A stretch of 64,000 nt of DNA. It comes from Limimaricola sp964022235. GTDB taxonomy: Bacteria > Pseudomonadota > Alphaproteobacteria > Rhodobacterales > Rhodobacteraceae. Under the pieces are notes generated by a model. It worked only from the letters and a program-made list of their open reading frames with translations. It ran no database searches and was not told the origin of the DNA. The translations under genes and the position numbers were made by a program. The stretch lies in contig NZ_CAXHZL010000008.1 of assembly GCF_964022235.1 (NCBI RefSeq), positions 1 to 64,000 of the forward strand. Reading direction: 5' to 3'. Of the stretch, positions 16,067 through 24,272 are shown in pieces; position 1 is the first letter of the stretch; each line of letters opens with the position of its first letter.

Positions 16067-16660
16067 TCAAAGCGCGATATCAATCCCGTGCTCGCCCGTC
16101 TCGATCCTGATCGGGCGGGCATGGTGCCGAAGCAAGGCCGCCGCGACCGCGAATTGCGCGTTAGCCGGTCTGGTTTCGGCGGTGACATCGAGGTGGCGGA
16201 GCAGATCCCAGACCTCCGCGTCGATCCGAAGCCGTGGGCCCCGGCCGCGGACCGCAAGCCTATCGGCCTGCCCATCGACGGTGATCGTGCCGCCATAAGG
16301 CAAGGCCGCCTCCACGCAGGCACAGAGCAGCAAGGCCAGTTTCACCCGCTCGCGCGTCAGATCCTCGGCAACCTCCCAAGCGAATTGCAAGCGACCGCTG
16401 CGTGACAGCGCGTCGAGCAACGAGACGATCTCGTTGCGACCGACGATGTGGCTCGAGGAGGCCGCGCCATAAGCGAGGCGGAAAAAACGGATGCGGGCGA
16501 GGGCGCTTTCGACACTGTCGGAGATCAGCGTCAGCTCGGGTCCGGGCGGGGCGGTCATCGCCAACAGCTCCACCCCATTGCCGATAGCGCTCAGCGGGCT
16601 GATAAGGTCGTGGCACAGGCGCGATGCGATCAGCGCCCCAAGATCCGGATCGTTGGTCAT
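16067..16660 (-). CDS. chpT: Histidine phosphotransferase ChpT
   Basis: 197 residues. The N-terminal LGALIASRLCHDLISPLSAI carries the phosphorylatable histidine (H17) in the dimerisation helix pair; the rest is a degenerate histidine-kinase-like ATPase domain without a clear nucleotide site. In alphaproteobacteria ChpT passes phosphate from the hybrid kinase CckA to CtrA, and ctrA is also in this window (60177). The start at 16660 was chosen because the family begins just before LASRLCHD; upstream frame belongs to the divergent DUF3553 gene. It ends exactly against proA. Confidence 0.9.
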   Translation of the reverse strand: MTNDPDLGALIASRLCHDLISPLSAIGNGVELLAMTAPPGPELTLISDSVESALARIRFFRLAYGAASSSHIVGRNEIVSLLDALSRSGRLQFAWEVAEDLTRERVKLALLLCACVEAALPYGGTITVDGQADRLAVRGRGPRLRIDAEVWDLLRHLDVTAETRPANAQFAVAAALLRHHARPIRIETGEHGIDIAL

Positions 16661-16690
16661 GACGTGTCCCCAAGACAGCAGGAGGCCGCG

Positions 16691-16876
16691 ATGGCCGATT
16701 TGAATTCCATCCTCACGCCAGGCATGATCGTGCGCCATCCCGACCGCCCCGAATGGGGCAATGGACAGGTCCAGTCCAACATTGGGGGCCGCATCACGGT
16801 GAATTTTCGCGAGGAGGGCAAGGTGGTGCTCGATGGGTCCAAGGTCGCGCTCGTCCTCGTTTCGGCCACTGACTGA
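16691..16876 (+). CDS. DUF3553 small protein
   Basis: 61 residues: MADLNSILTPGMIVRHPDRP, then WGNGQVQSNIGGRITVNFRE, then GKVVLDGSKVALVLVSATD. The pattern V-R-H-P..P-x-WG-x-G-x-V-Q-S is that of DUF3553, a short beta-rich fold also found beside helicases and likely to be a small SH3- or CarD-like barrel. An AGGAGG site precedes the ATG. It diverges from chpT with 30 bases between the starts. Confidence 0.85.
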   Translation: MADLNSILTPGMIVRHPDRPEWGNGQVQSNIGGRITVNFREEGKVVLDGSKVALVLVSATD

Positions 16877-17002
16877 TTGCAACCCACGGTAGCGGTGCAT
16901 CGCTACCTGTCAACGCATGAGTGATGCAGGCGCGGCTCTGTTGCCAAGTGGGGCCGCCCCGCCTAGAACCCCGTTGCAACCCCCGATCCGGAGACCGCCC
17001 GC

Positions 17003-17038
17003 ATGGCGCCTGAGCCGCGTTCGACCCGACGCCGATGA
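17003..17038 (+). CDS. Arg-rich 11-codon upstream ORF before olsB
   Basis: MAPEPRSTRRR followed by TGA that overlaps the olsB start (ATGA). GGAG lies about 10 bases before its ATG, whereas olsB itself has no good ribosome site. This fits translational coupling, and four arginines in eleven residues could sense arginine, the precursor of ornithine. It could also be chance in GC-rich DNA. Confidence 0.35.
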   Translation: MAPEPRSTRRR

Positions 17039-17796
17039 TCGTGTCCTCCCCTGTCCTGTCGGTGCGGCTTGCCCGTGACGCGGCCGAGCGTGCCGAGGCT
17101 GAGCGGCTGCGCTATGATATCTTCGTGCGCGAACTGGGTGGCGACGGCGATATGGTCGATCACGCGCAGGGCCGCGAGCGGGACCGTTTCGACGCGGTGA
17201 CCGAGCAGTTGCTTCTGATCGACGAGGCGCGGCCCGAAGGCGCGCGCATCGTCGGGCTCTACCGCTTGCTCGACGACGAGGGGGCCGGGCAAATAGGGCA
17301 GTTCTATACCGAGGACGAGTTCGACCTCGCGCCGCTCAAGGCCTCGGGGCGGCGGCTTCTGGAACTGGGACGCTCCTGCCTGCACCGCGACTATCGCGGC
17401 GGCACGGCGATGTTTCGGCTGTGGCAGGGGCTGGCCGCTCATATCGAGGCGCGCGGCATCGAAATCCTGTTCGGCACCGCCTCGTTCCACGGGGCCGATC
17501 CGCGCCTGCATGAAGCGCCGCTGGCGCTCTTGGGCCGCGATCACCTTGCTCCGCCCGAATTGCGGGTGACGAGCCGACAGGCCGACCATGCCAAGATGCC
17601 GGTGGTCGCGGATCTCGACCGGGCCGCTGCGATGCGGGTGATGCCGCCGCTGATCAAGGCCTATCTGCGGATCGGCGGCCGGGTCGGACAGGGCGTGTTC
17701 TCCGACGGGGCCTTCAACACCACGGATGTCTGCATGATCCTCGACATGGACATGGCCCACGCGGGTCAGCGCGCACGCTACGGCGCGCGCGGATGA
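17035..17796 (+). CDS. olsB: L-ornithine N-alpha-acyltransferase OlsB
   Basis: 253 residues. It transfers a 3-hydroxyacyl chain from acyl-ACP to ornithine, the first step of ornithine-lipid synthesis at the inner membrane. It shows the GNAT/autoinducer-synthase-like core: ERLRYDIFVRELGGDGDMVD, RLLELGRSCLHRDYRGGTAM and GTASFHGADPRLHEAPLALL. The length is near the family norm. Its own ribosome site is weak and an 11-codon ORF ends on its start codon. Its stop overlaps olsA by four bases (ATGA), so the two are translated together. The pairing makes the assignment strong. Confidence 0.92.
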   Translation: MIVSSPVLSVRLARDAAERAEAERLRYDIFVRELGGDGDMVDHAQGRERDRFDAVTEQLLLIDEARPEGARIVGLYRLLDDEGAGQIGQFYTEDEFDLAPLKASGRRLLELGRSCLHRDYRGGTAMFRLWQGLAAHIEARGIEILFGTASFHGADPRLHEAPLALLGRDHLAPPELRVTSRQADHAKMPVVADLDRAAAMRVMPPLIKAYLRIGGRVGQGVFSDGAFNTTDVCMILDMDMAHAGQRARYGARG

Positions 17797-18671
17797 GTAG
17801 CACGCCAGAACGGCTCACCTGGCACGGCGTCGAACCTGCGCCTTGGGACGGGCCCGACCTTCTTGGCTGGCTGCGCGTTGCGTGGCGCGGGCCGCTGCTG
17901 GGGGTGGTCATGCTGGTGGCGCTTGGCATCTCGCTGGCGCTGCGGCCGCTGGAGCGGCGGATTTGGGGGCTGAGCCGTCCGGTCACCTCGCGCATTACCC
18001 AAGGGGCCTGTCGCGCCGCTTTGGCGATCCTGGGGCTGCGACTGCGCCTCACGGGACGTCCGATGGAGGGGCACGGGGCGATGGTGGCGAACCATGCGTC
18101 CTGGCTCGACATCTTCGCGCTCAACGCCCGTGCCTCGGTCTATTTCGTCTCCAAAGCCGAGGTGGCGGGCTGGCCCGGCATCGGTTGGCTGGCGCGCGCC
18201 ACCGGCACCGTCTTCATCCGCCGCGAGCGGCGCGAAGCTGCAGCACAGGTGCGCATGATGCGGGCGCGTCTGGCCGATGGTCATCGGCTGGTGTTCTTTC
18301 CAGAAGGCACTTCCACCGATGGGCGGCGGGTGCTGCCCTTCAAGGCCACGCTCTTCGCGGCCTTCCTGTCACCCGATCAGCCTGATCTCGAGATCCAGCC
18401 GGTGAGCGTGGTCTATCGCGCGCCCGAGGGGGCCGAGCCGCGGTTCTATGGCTGGTGGGGGGATATGGAGTTCGGGCCGCACATGCTGCGGATGCTGGCG
18501 GCGCGACGGCATGGGCGGATCGACGTGATCTATCACCCGGCTCTGAAGGTCGCCGATCACCCCGATCGCAAGGCTCTGGCCCGCGAGTTGGAGGCGAGGG
18601 TGCGCGCCGGGCTGGAAAGCGCCGGCGCGCTGGACGAGGCGGGGTCTCAGCCGGTCATGGCCGAGGCGTAG
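17793..18671 (+). CDS. olsA: Lyso-ornithine lipid O-acyltransferase OlsA
   Basis: 292 residues. A PlsC-type acyltransferase that adds the second acyl chain to lyso-ornithine lipid. One membrane segment, PLLGVVMLVALGISLAL near residue 30, anchors it. The HxxxxD motif is in MVANHASWLDIFALN and the second motif is VFFPEGTSTDGRRVLPFKA. Homologues also make phosphatidic acid from lysophosphatidate, but the direct overlap with olsB favours OlsA. Its last 25 bases overlap the end of the ThiE-like gene on the other strand. Confidence 0.92.
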   Translation: MSSTPERLTWHGVEPAPWDGPDLLGWLRVAWRGPLLGVVMLVALGISLALRPLERRIWGLSRPVTSRITQGACRAALAILGLRLRLTGRPMEGHGAMVANHASWLDIFALNARASVYFVSKAEVAGWPGIGWLARATGTVFIRRERREAAAQVRMMRARLADGHRLVFFPEGTSTDGRRVLPFKATLFAAFLSPDQPDLEIQPVSVVYRAPEGAEPRFYGWWGDMEFGPHMLRMLAARRHGRIDVIYHPALKVADHPDRKALARELEARVRAGLESAGALDEAGSQPVMAEA

Positions 18672-19273
18672 CGGCGCAGCGTCTCCGCCGCGTCGGCCTC
18701 GCGCCAGATCTCGTCGCCGATCCCGAAGAAATCGGCATGTGGCGCGAGACGCCGTACCAGATCGAGATCGAGGGCACCTTCGGCCACGACCGGCACCTCG
18801 ATCATCATCGACCACCACTCGAACAGCTCGGCCTCGGCCTGCGGCGTGGTGCCCAGATCGGTCGCCCCGGTCGGCCCGAAGGAGATGTAATCCGCCCCCA
18901 GTTCTCCAGCGGTCATGCCGTCGTGGCGTGAATTGCCGCAAAAGGCGCCGATGATCGCGTCGTCGCCCAACTCCTTGCGCGTGGCACGGACCGAACGCGA
19001 ACCGTCGGTAAGATGCACGCCGTCGAGCCCGAGGCGGGTCACGAGCTTGGCGTGGCTGTCGATCACCAACGCCACGTCGCGGGCGATCGTGGTCTCGCGC
19101 AGCGCATCGACGGCGCGGCTGATGCGGTCCTCGTCGCGCGTGGCCAGCCCGAGGCGCACGCAGGCGACCTCCGTGGCATCGAGGCAGGCGGCGAGCCGAT
19201 CGGGAAATTCCGACAGTTCGAATTCGGGCGGGGTGACGAGATAGATTTGCGGCGCGTCGTCTTGGTCGCTCAT
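18647..19273 (-). CDS. ThiE/TenI-like (thiamine phosphate synthase family) protein, divergent
   Basis: 208 residues of TIM-barrel. Some ThiE features are visible: LGLDGVHLTDGSRSVRATRK, GADYISFGPTGATDLG and the final VPVVAEG strand. However, the glutamine after VHL is replaced (VHLTD), the T-x-T-K phosphate loop is missing, and the usual AIGGI strand reads VAEGA. True thiamine phosphate synthesis is therefore doubtful. The MSD start at 19273 is preferred over one five codons earlier. It is not next to other thiamine genes and overlaps olsA tail to tail by 25 bases. Confidence 0.75.
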   Translation of the reverse strand: MSDQDDAPQIYLVTPPEFELSEFPDRLAACLDATEVACVRLGLATRDEDRISRAVDALRETTIARDVALVIDSHAKLVTRLGLDGVHLTDGSRSVRATRKELGDDAIIGAFCGNSRHDGMTAGELGADYISFGPTGATDLGTTPQAEAELFEWWSMMIEVPVVAEGALDLDLVRRLAPHADFFGIGDEIWREADAAETLRRYASAMTG

Positions 19274-19325
19274 GAGGGCCTCCTGCACTTCGAGGCCGCC
19301 CTATATCGGGGATCGCGGGGCTTGG

Positions 19326-19655
19326 CTACTTCGCAGGCAGGCTTTCGGCATGTGCGAAGGCAAGCGCCATCAGCGTCCCCCTCAGATCGTCGTCGGCCAT
19401 GGCCTCTTCGTCGGCTGCGACCATGCCACCCATCGGCTTGCCGGTGAACTCCATCGGCCCGGTGCCGGGGATCTCCATCGCCTCGTCGATGCGATCGCGG
19501 CCGACGCGGAACATGGCGCCGTGCGATGTGACGCCGCACAGCATGTTGCCGTAGAGCATGAAGGCAAGGCCACCAAACATCTTCTTCTCCATGATGCCGG
19601 GCCGCCCCTCCAGATCGCCGCGCATCAGCTCCGCCAACCCCTCGTCATAGGCCAT
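19326..19655 (-). CDS. TfoX N-terminal domain protein
   Basis: 109 residues: MEKKMFGGLAFMLYGNMLCG and DAMFRVGRDRIDEAMEI-like segments match the N-terminal TfoX domain, and the C-terminal TfoX domain is absent. The family is named after a competence regulator, but stand-alone N-domains are common in alphaproteobacteria and their role is unclear. The start at 19655 precedes the conserved region; a much longer open frame on this strand is only the shadow of trmJ. It follows the ThiE-like gene's direction with a 52-base gap. Confidence 0.8.
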   Translation of the reverse strand: MAYDEGLAELMRGDLEGRPGIMEKKMFGGLAFMLYGNMLCGVTSHGAMFRVGRDRIDEAMEIPGTGPMEFTGKPMGGMVAADEEAMADDDLRGTLMALAFAHAESLPAK

Positions 19656-19730
19656 GACCACCGCTCCTTGTCCTCGCTGCCCCCCGAGGCTACACCGCCG
19701 CGCATCCTTCCGCCTAGCCCCGGGACCACC

Positions 19731-20474
19731 ATGACCGACCCCAAGCCTCAGCCCGCCTTTGTCCTGATCCGCCCGCAGATGGGCGAGAACATCGGCGCGG
19801 CAGCGCGCGCGATGTGGAACTTCGGCCTCGACAAGATGCGTGTCGTGGCTCCGCGCGACGGCTGGCCGCAGGAGCGGGCCGTGGCGCTGGCCTCCGGGGC
19901 CGGGCGCCTGCTCGACGAGGCGATGCTCGCGGGCGACACGGCCGAAGCGGTCTCCGACTGCACCTTCGTCTATGCCACCACGGCGCGGCCCCGTGGCCTC
20001 ACCAAGGAGGTGATGACGCCGGAGGCCGCGATGCGCGACGCCGCCGCGCGCATCGCCCAAGGCCAGAAGGTCGCCGTGATGTTCGGGCCCGAGCGCGCCG
20101 GCATGGAAAACGACGATATCGCGCGCGCCAATGTCATTGTCTCGGTCCCGGTGAACCCCGAGTTCGCCTCGCTCAACCTCGGGCAATGCGTGCTGCTCAT
20201 GGGCTATGAATGGCGCCGTGCCTCGAGCGAAGTGCCCGATAGCCGCATCGAGATGGCCGGGGCCGAGTGGGCGCAGGCGCATGAGGTCGAGAAGCTCGCT
20301 GAGCATTACGAGGAGCGGCTCGAAGAGGCGGGGTTCTATTTCCCCGATCACAAGGCTGCCCACATGAAGCAGACCATGCGCAACCTGTGGAGCCGCATGC
20401 CGCTGACGCGCTCGGACGTGCAGACGCTGCACGGGGTGATGCGACAGATGGTCCGCTGGAAGGAACGCGGCTGA
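19731..20474 (+). CDS. trmJ: tRNA (cytidine/uridine-2'-O-)-methyltransferase TrmJ
   Basis: 247 residues. A SPOUT methyltransferase that methylates the 2'-hydroxyl at position 32 of tRNAs using S-adenosylmethionine. The knot motifs are clear: FVLIRPQMGENIGAAARAMW at the start, VAVMFGPERAGMENDDIA, and VPVNPEFASLNLGQCVLLMG. A C-terminal helical tail is present as in E. coli TrmJ. The start at 19731 gives the family N-terminus. It diverges from the TfoX-like gene by 75 bases. Confidence 0.9.
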   Translation: MTDPKPQPAFVLIRPQMGENIGAAARAMWNFGLDKMRVVAPRDGWPQERAVALASGAGRLLDEAMLAGDTAEAVSDCTFVYATTARPRGLTKEVMTPEAAMRDAAARIAQGQKVAVMFGPERAGMENDDIARANVIVSVPVNPEFASLNLGQCVLLMGYEWRRASSEVPDSRIEMAGAEWAQAHEVEKLAEHYEERLEEAGFYFPDHKAAHMKQTMRNLWSRMPLTRSDVQTLHGVMRQMVRWKERG

Positions 20475-20575
20475 AGGCCTAGCCCTTCGCACGTTTCAAG
20501 TCGATGCAATGGCGGGTGTTGTCGCCCGCAGGGCGCGCGCCTAGTCTGCGCGCCGATCAGACCGGAGGCCCCGAC

Positions 20576-21733
20576 ATGGCGAAACAGGCGGAAAAGCGAC
20601 CCCGCTCCATCTTCGAGGAGGTGGGCACAACCCGGAGACTAGCCGCCACCCCCGGCGGCATCGATCGCGGCCGCGCCGATGCGCGTCGCGGTCTGCGGAT
20701 CTGGCTCGGCATCCTCTTCGTGCTCGTCGCGGCCATCGTCTTCGTCGGCGGCATGACGCGGCTGACCGACAGCGGGCTGTCGATCACCGAGTGGAACCCG
20801 GTCTCGGGTGCCATCCCGCCGCTCTCGGCCGCCGACTGGGACGTCGAATTCGCCAACTACAAGGCCAGCCCGCAGTACGAGCTGATGAATCAGGGCATGG
20901 AAATGTCCGAGTTCAAGCGGATCTTCTGGTGGGAATGGGGGCACCGGCAGCTTGGCCGCACCATCGGCCTCGTCTGGGCGCTGGGCTTCTTGGGATTCCT
21001 CGTGACCAAACGTATCCCCACGGGCTTCACGACCCGCTTTCTGGGTTTGGGCTCGCTGATCGGAGTGCAGGGGGCCGTCGGCTGGTGGATGGTCCACAGC
21101 GGGCTGCAGGACGGCATGGTCACCGTCGCCTCCTACCGCCTCGCCACGCATCTCGGCCTCGCCTTCGCGATTCTCGGGTTGATCACCTGGTTCTTTCTGC
21201 GGCTCAAGCGCCGCGAGGTCGATCTGCTGCAGGCCCGCCGCTCGGCCGAGCGCAAGCTCTGGGGCGGCATGACCGGGCTGATGCATCTGGGCTTCGTGCA
21301 GATCATCCTCGGCGCACTGGTGGCGGGCATCGACGCGGGCCGCGCCTTTCCGACCTGGCCGCTGATGGGCGACAGCTTTTTGCCGCCCGATCCGTTCCAG
21401 CTCGAGCCGATCTGGCGCAACTTCTTCGAGGATGCGGGGCTGGTGCAGTTCATCCACCGCATGTCAGGCTATCTGCTGATGATCCTCGGCGTCGTCGTCT
21501 GGTTCCGGGGCAGCCGCTCGCCGCATCCGACGACACGATTTGCCGTGAATGCCGTTCTGGCGATGCTGCTGGTGCAGATGGGGCTCGGCATCGTCACGGT
21601 GCTTTACGGCGCGCCGCTGCATGCCGCGATCACGCACCAGCTTGGCGCGGTGTTGCTGTGGGTGCTGATCCTGCGCGCCCGCTTTCTCGCCCGCTACCCC
21701 TATGTCCAGTCGCTCAGAAAGCTCCGTAAATGA
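20576..21733 (+). CDS. ctaA: Heme A synthase (CtaA/Cox15)
   Basis: 385 residues with about eight membrane spans. It oxidises the methyl group of heme O to the formyl of heme A for cytochrome aa3 oxidase. Family signatures: FVGGMTRLTDSGLSITEWNP, FWWEWGHRQLGRTIGLVWAL (heme-ligand histidine), ASYRLATHLGLAFAIL, FIHRMSGYLLMILG and AITHQLGAVLLWVLIL. The ATG at 20576 was preferred for its GGAGG site. It overlaps the next gene by four bases (ATGA). Confidence 0.95.
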   Translation: MAKQAEKRPRSIFEEVGTTRRLAATPGGIDRGRADARRGLRIWLGILFVLVAAIVFVGGMTRLTDSGLSITEWNPVSGAIPPLSAADWDVEFANYKASPQYELMNQGMEMSEFKRIFWWEWGHRQLGRTIGLVWALGFLGFLVTKRIPTGFTTRFLGLGSLIGVQGAVGWWMVHSGLQDGMVTVASYRLATHLGLAFAILGLITWFFLRLKRREVDLLQARRSAERKLWGGMTGLMHLGFVQIILGALVAGIDAGRAFPTWPLMGDSFLPPDPFQLEPIWRNFFEDAGLVQFIHRMSGYLLMILGVVVWFRGSRSPHPTTRFAVNAVLAMLLVQMGLGIVTVLYGAPLHAAITHQLGAVLLWVLILRARFLARYPYVQSLRKLRK

Positions 21734-23199
21734 CCGCATATGACGATCTGATGGTGCATGCGCGCGACACCGAGGCGCTGGCGCAGGTCGCGGGCCGTCT
21801 GGGGTGGGATCAGGAAACCATGATGCCGCGCGGGGCCGCCGAGCAACGCGGCGAGGAATCGGCGGCGATGGAGGGCGTGCTGCACGCGCGCCGCACCGAT
21901 CCGCGCATCGGCGACTGGTTGGCACAGGCTGCGGCCACGGATGACGTCGGCGCCGCCAATCTGCGCGAGATTCGCCGCAGCTATGAGCGGTCGCGCAAGG
22001 TGCCGGGCAAGCTCGCCGCCGAGATCGCGCGCGTGACATCGGTGGCGCAGGGCGTCTGGGCACAGGCCCGCGCCGATGAAGACGTGGCGGCTTTCCTGCC
22101 GACCTTGGCGCGCGTCGTGGCCCTGCGGCAGGAGGAGGGGGCGGCGCTGGCCTCTGGCGGCGATGTCTATGACGCGCTGCTCGACGATTATGAGCCGGAG
22201 GCCAAGGCCGCCGAGCTGAGCGACATGTTCGGTGCGCTGCGCCCGCGTCTCGTGGCGTTGCGTGAGGCGATCCTTGCCGGGCCCCAGCCCGAACCCCTCT
22301 CGGGCTGCTTCGACGAGGCGGCGCAGCTGGCGCTGTCACGCGAGTTGGCCGCAGCCTTCGGCTATGACATGTCGCGCGGGCGTATCGACAAGGCGGTGCA
22401 TCCGTTCTGCTCGGGCTCGGGCAACGACGTGCGGGTAACGACGCGCACCGACGCGGCCGATCCGTTCAACTGCCTCTATTCGACGATCCACGAGGTCGGG
22501 CACGCCAGCTACGAGCAGAACGTCTCGCCCGATTACCTGCTGACCCCGATCGGGCGCGGCGTGTCGATGGGCGTGCACGAAAGCCAAAGCCGGATCTACG
22601 AGAACCAGCTTGCCCGATCGCCGGAGTTCGCGGGCTGGCTCATGGGGCGGATGCACGACCGGTTCGGCGATATCGGCATCACCAAGCCCGAGGAGTTCGC
22701 CCGCGCCGTGAACCGGGTGTCGAACGGTTATATCCGTACCGAATCCGACGAGGTGCAGTACAACCTGCACGTGCTGATGCGTTTCGATCTCGAACGCGCG
22801 CTGATCTCGGGCGATCTCGCCGTGGCGGATCTCGAGGCGGCGTGGAACGACCGCTTTGCCGCCGACTTCGGCTTTGCCGTGGACCGCCCATCGAACGGCT
22901 GTTTGCAGGACGTGCACTGGTCGGTGGGCCTCATGGGCTATTTCCCGACCTACAGCCTTGGCAACGTTTACGCGGGCTGCCTCTACCAGGCGCTGCGCGC
23001 CGCACGCCCCGGTCTCGACGCAGAGCTGGCGCGCGGCGATCTTGGGGGTGCGACCGGCTGGCTGCGCGAGAAGGTGCAACGCCACGGCGCGCTGCGCGGC
23101 CCGCGTGAGACGATCGAGGCCGCCTGCGGCTTTGCGCCCTCAGAGGCACCATTGCTCGATTACCTCGAGGCCAAGTTCGGCGCGCTCTACGATCTCTGA
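21730..23199 (+). CDS. M32-family metallocarboxypeptidase
   Basis: 489 residues, the usual length for thermostable carboxypeptidase 1 relatives. It removes C-terminal residues from peptides with one zinc or cobalt ion. The active site is STIHEVGHASYEQN (HExxH), with the downstream metal-binding glutamate in the MGVHESQSRIYENQLARS segment. Also visible are DVRVTTRTDAADPFNCLYST and DVHWSVGLMGYFPTYSLGN. It is probably cytoplasmic, since no signal peptide is seen. Its start overlaps ctaA (ATGA), and a strong bidirectional terminator follows. Confidence 0.94.
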   Translation: MTAYDDLMVHARDTEALAQVAGRLGWDQETMMPRGAAEQRGEESAAMEGVLHARRTDPRIGDWLAQAAATDDVGAANLREIRRSYERSRKVPGKLAAEIARVTSVAQGVWAQARADEDVAAFLPTLARVVALRQEEGAALASGGDVYDALLDDYEPEAKAAELSDMFGALRPRLVALREAILAGPQPEPLSGCFDEAAQLALSRELAAAFGYDMSRGRIDKAVHPFCSGSGNDVRVTTRTDAADPFNCLYSTIHEVGHASYEQNVSPDYLLTPIGRGVSMGVHESQSRIYENQLARSPEFAGWLMGRMHDRFGDIGITKPEEFARAVNRVSNGYIRTESDEVQYNLHVLMRFDLERALISGDLAVADLEAAWNDRFAADFGFAVDRPSNGCLQDVHWSVGLMGYFPTYSLGNVYAGCLYQALRAARPGLDAELARGDLGGATGWLREKVQRHGALRGPRETIEAACGFAPSEAPLLDYLEAKFGALYDL

Positions 23200-23216
23200 G
23201 CCGACGTCCAGCCACC

Positions 23217-23252
23217 AAAAAGCCCCGCAACCTTTCGGCTGCGGGGCTTTTT
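23217..23252. terminator. Bidirectional rho-independent terminator
   Basis: AAAAAGCCCCGCA, a 10-base loop, TGCGGGGCTTTTT: a perfect 13-base stem with A and T runs on both flanks. It serves the carboxypeptidase gene from the left and the homocysteine methyltransferase gene from the right. Confidence 0.92.
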
Positions 23253-23258
23253 GATGTC

Positions 23259-24272
23259 TCAGCTCCGGCGGCGTCCGCGCCGGGCCGCGCGCTCGGGCCC
23301 CGCGCCGTCGGTGCCATCCGACGCCGAGGAGAACCCGCCGAGCCTCTCGACGATCCGCTCGAGCGTCGGGCGCTCTCCGACGGGCCGCGTCTCCAGCGCC
23401 TCGCGCATGGCGCGCAGATGCTCGGGCATGGTACCGCAGCAACCGCCGATGATCGTGGCCCCCGCATCGCGAGCGAGGCAGGCATAATCGGCCATTAGCT
23501 CGGGCGTGCCGTCATAGTGGATGTGGCCGTCTTGGTATTTCGGGATGCCCGCGTTGCCCTTGGCGATGATCGGTTGCTCGGGCCCGGCGGCGGTGAAGCC
23601 GAGGATTGTGCGCATCAGGTCCGACGCGCCGGTGCCGCAGTTGGCCCCGAAGGCGACGGGGGCATTGGGGATCTTGCCGACCATCTTGACCATGTCGGCG
23701 CTGGTCAGCCCCATCATGGTGCGGCCCGCGGTGTCGAAGCTCATGGTGCCGCACCACGGCATTCCCGCCTTGGCAAAGGCCTCGGCGGCGGCGCGAAACT
23801 CCTCACCGGCCGAGATCGTCTCGACCCAGAGCACGTCGGCGCCACCGGCTTTCAGGCCCTCGGCCTGCTCGTGGAACATCTCGACCGCGATCTCGTGCGT
23901 GAGGTTGCCCATCGGTGCCATGATATCGCCCGTCGGCCCGACCGAGCCCGCAACGATCACCGTGCGGCCCGCCTTGTCGGCAACCTCGCGGCCCAGCTCG
24001 GCGGCGGCCTTGTTGAGCTCGAACACCCGGTCTTGCGCCTGGTGCAGCTTGAGCCGCGAGGCGTTGCCGCCAAAGCTGTTGGTGAGAAACAGATCCGAAC
24101 CCGCGTCGACCGCACCGGCGTAGAGCGCGCGGATCTTGTCCTGCTCGGTGACGTTCCACAGCTCGGGCGCGTCGCCCGAGCTCAGCCCCATGTTGAACAG
24201 GTTCGTCCCCGTGGCCCCGTCGGCCAGAAGCCAGTCACGTGTCTCGAGAAGTCGGGTAAGCGCGTCGGTCAT
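23259..24272 (-). CDS. Homocysteine S-methyltransferase, betaine type
   Basis: 337 residues. A zinc enzyme that moves a methyl group to homocysteine to make methionine. The pattern fits the betaine- or dimethylglycine-related BmtB/BHMT group: WLLADGATGTNLFNMGLSSG, SVGPTGDIMAPMGNLT, VAFGANCGTGASDL (first zinc cysteine) and IIGGCCGTMPEHLRAMREAL (paired cysteines). The C-terminus ends in an Arg-rich tail. The start at 24272 fits the family N-terminus and overlaps the end of the MprF-like gene by 38 bases, so expression is probably coupled. The methyl donor is not proven by sequence. Confidence 0.88.
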   Translation of the reverse strand: MTDALTRLLETRDWLLADGATGTNLFNMGLSSGDAPELWNVTEQDKIRALYAGAVDAGSDLFLTNSFGGNASRLKLHQAQDRVFELNKAAAELGREVADKAGRTVIVAGSVGPTGDIMAPMGNLTHEIAVEMFHEQAEGLKAGGADVLWVETISAGEEFRAAAEAFAKAGMPWCGTMSFDTAGRTMMGLTSADMVKMVGKIPNAPVAFGANCGTGASDLMRTILGFTAAGPEQPIIAKGNAGIPKYQDGHIHYDGTPELMADYACLARDAGATIIGGCCGTMPEHLRAMREALETRPVGERPTLERIVERLGGFSSASDGTDGAGPERAARRGRRRS

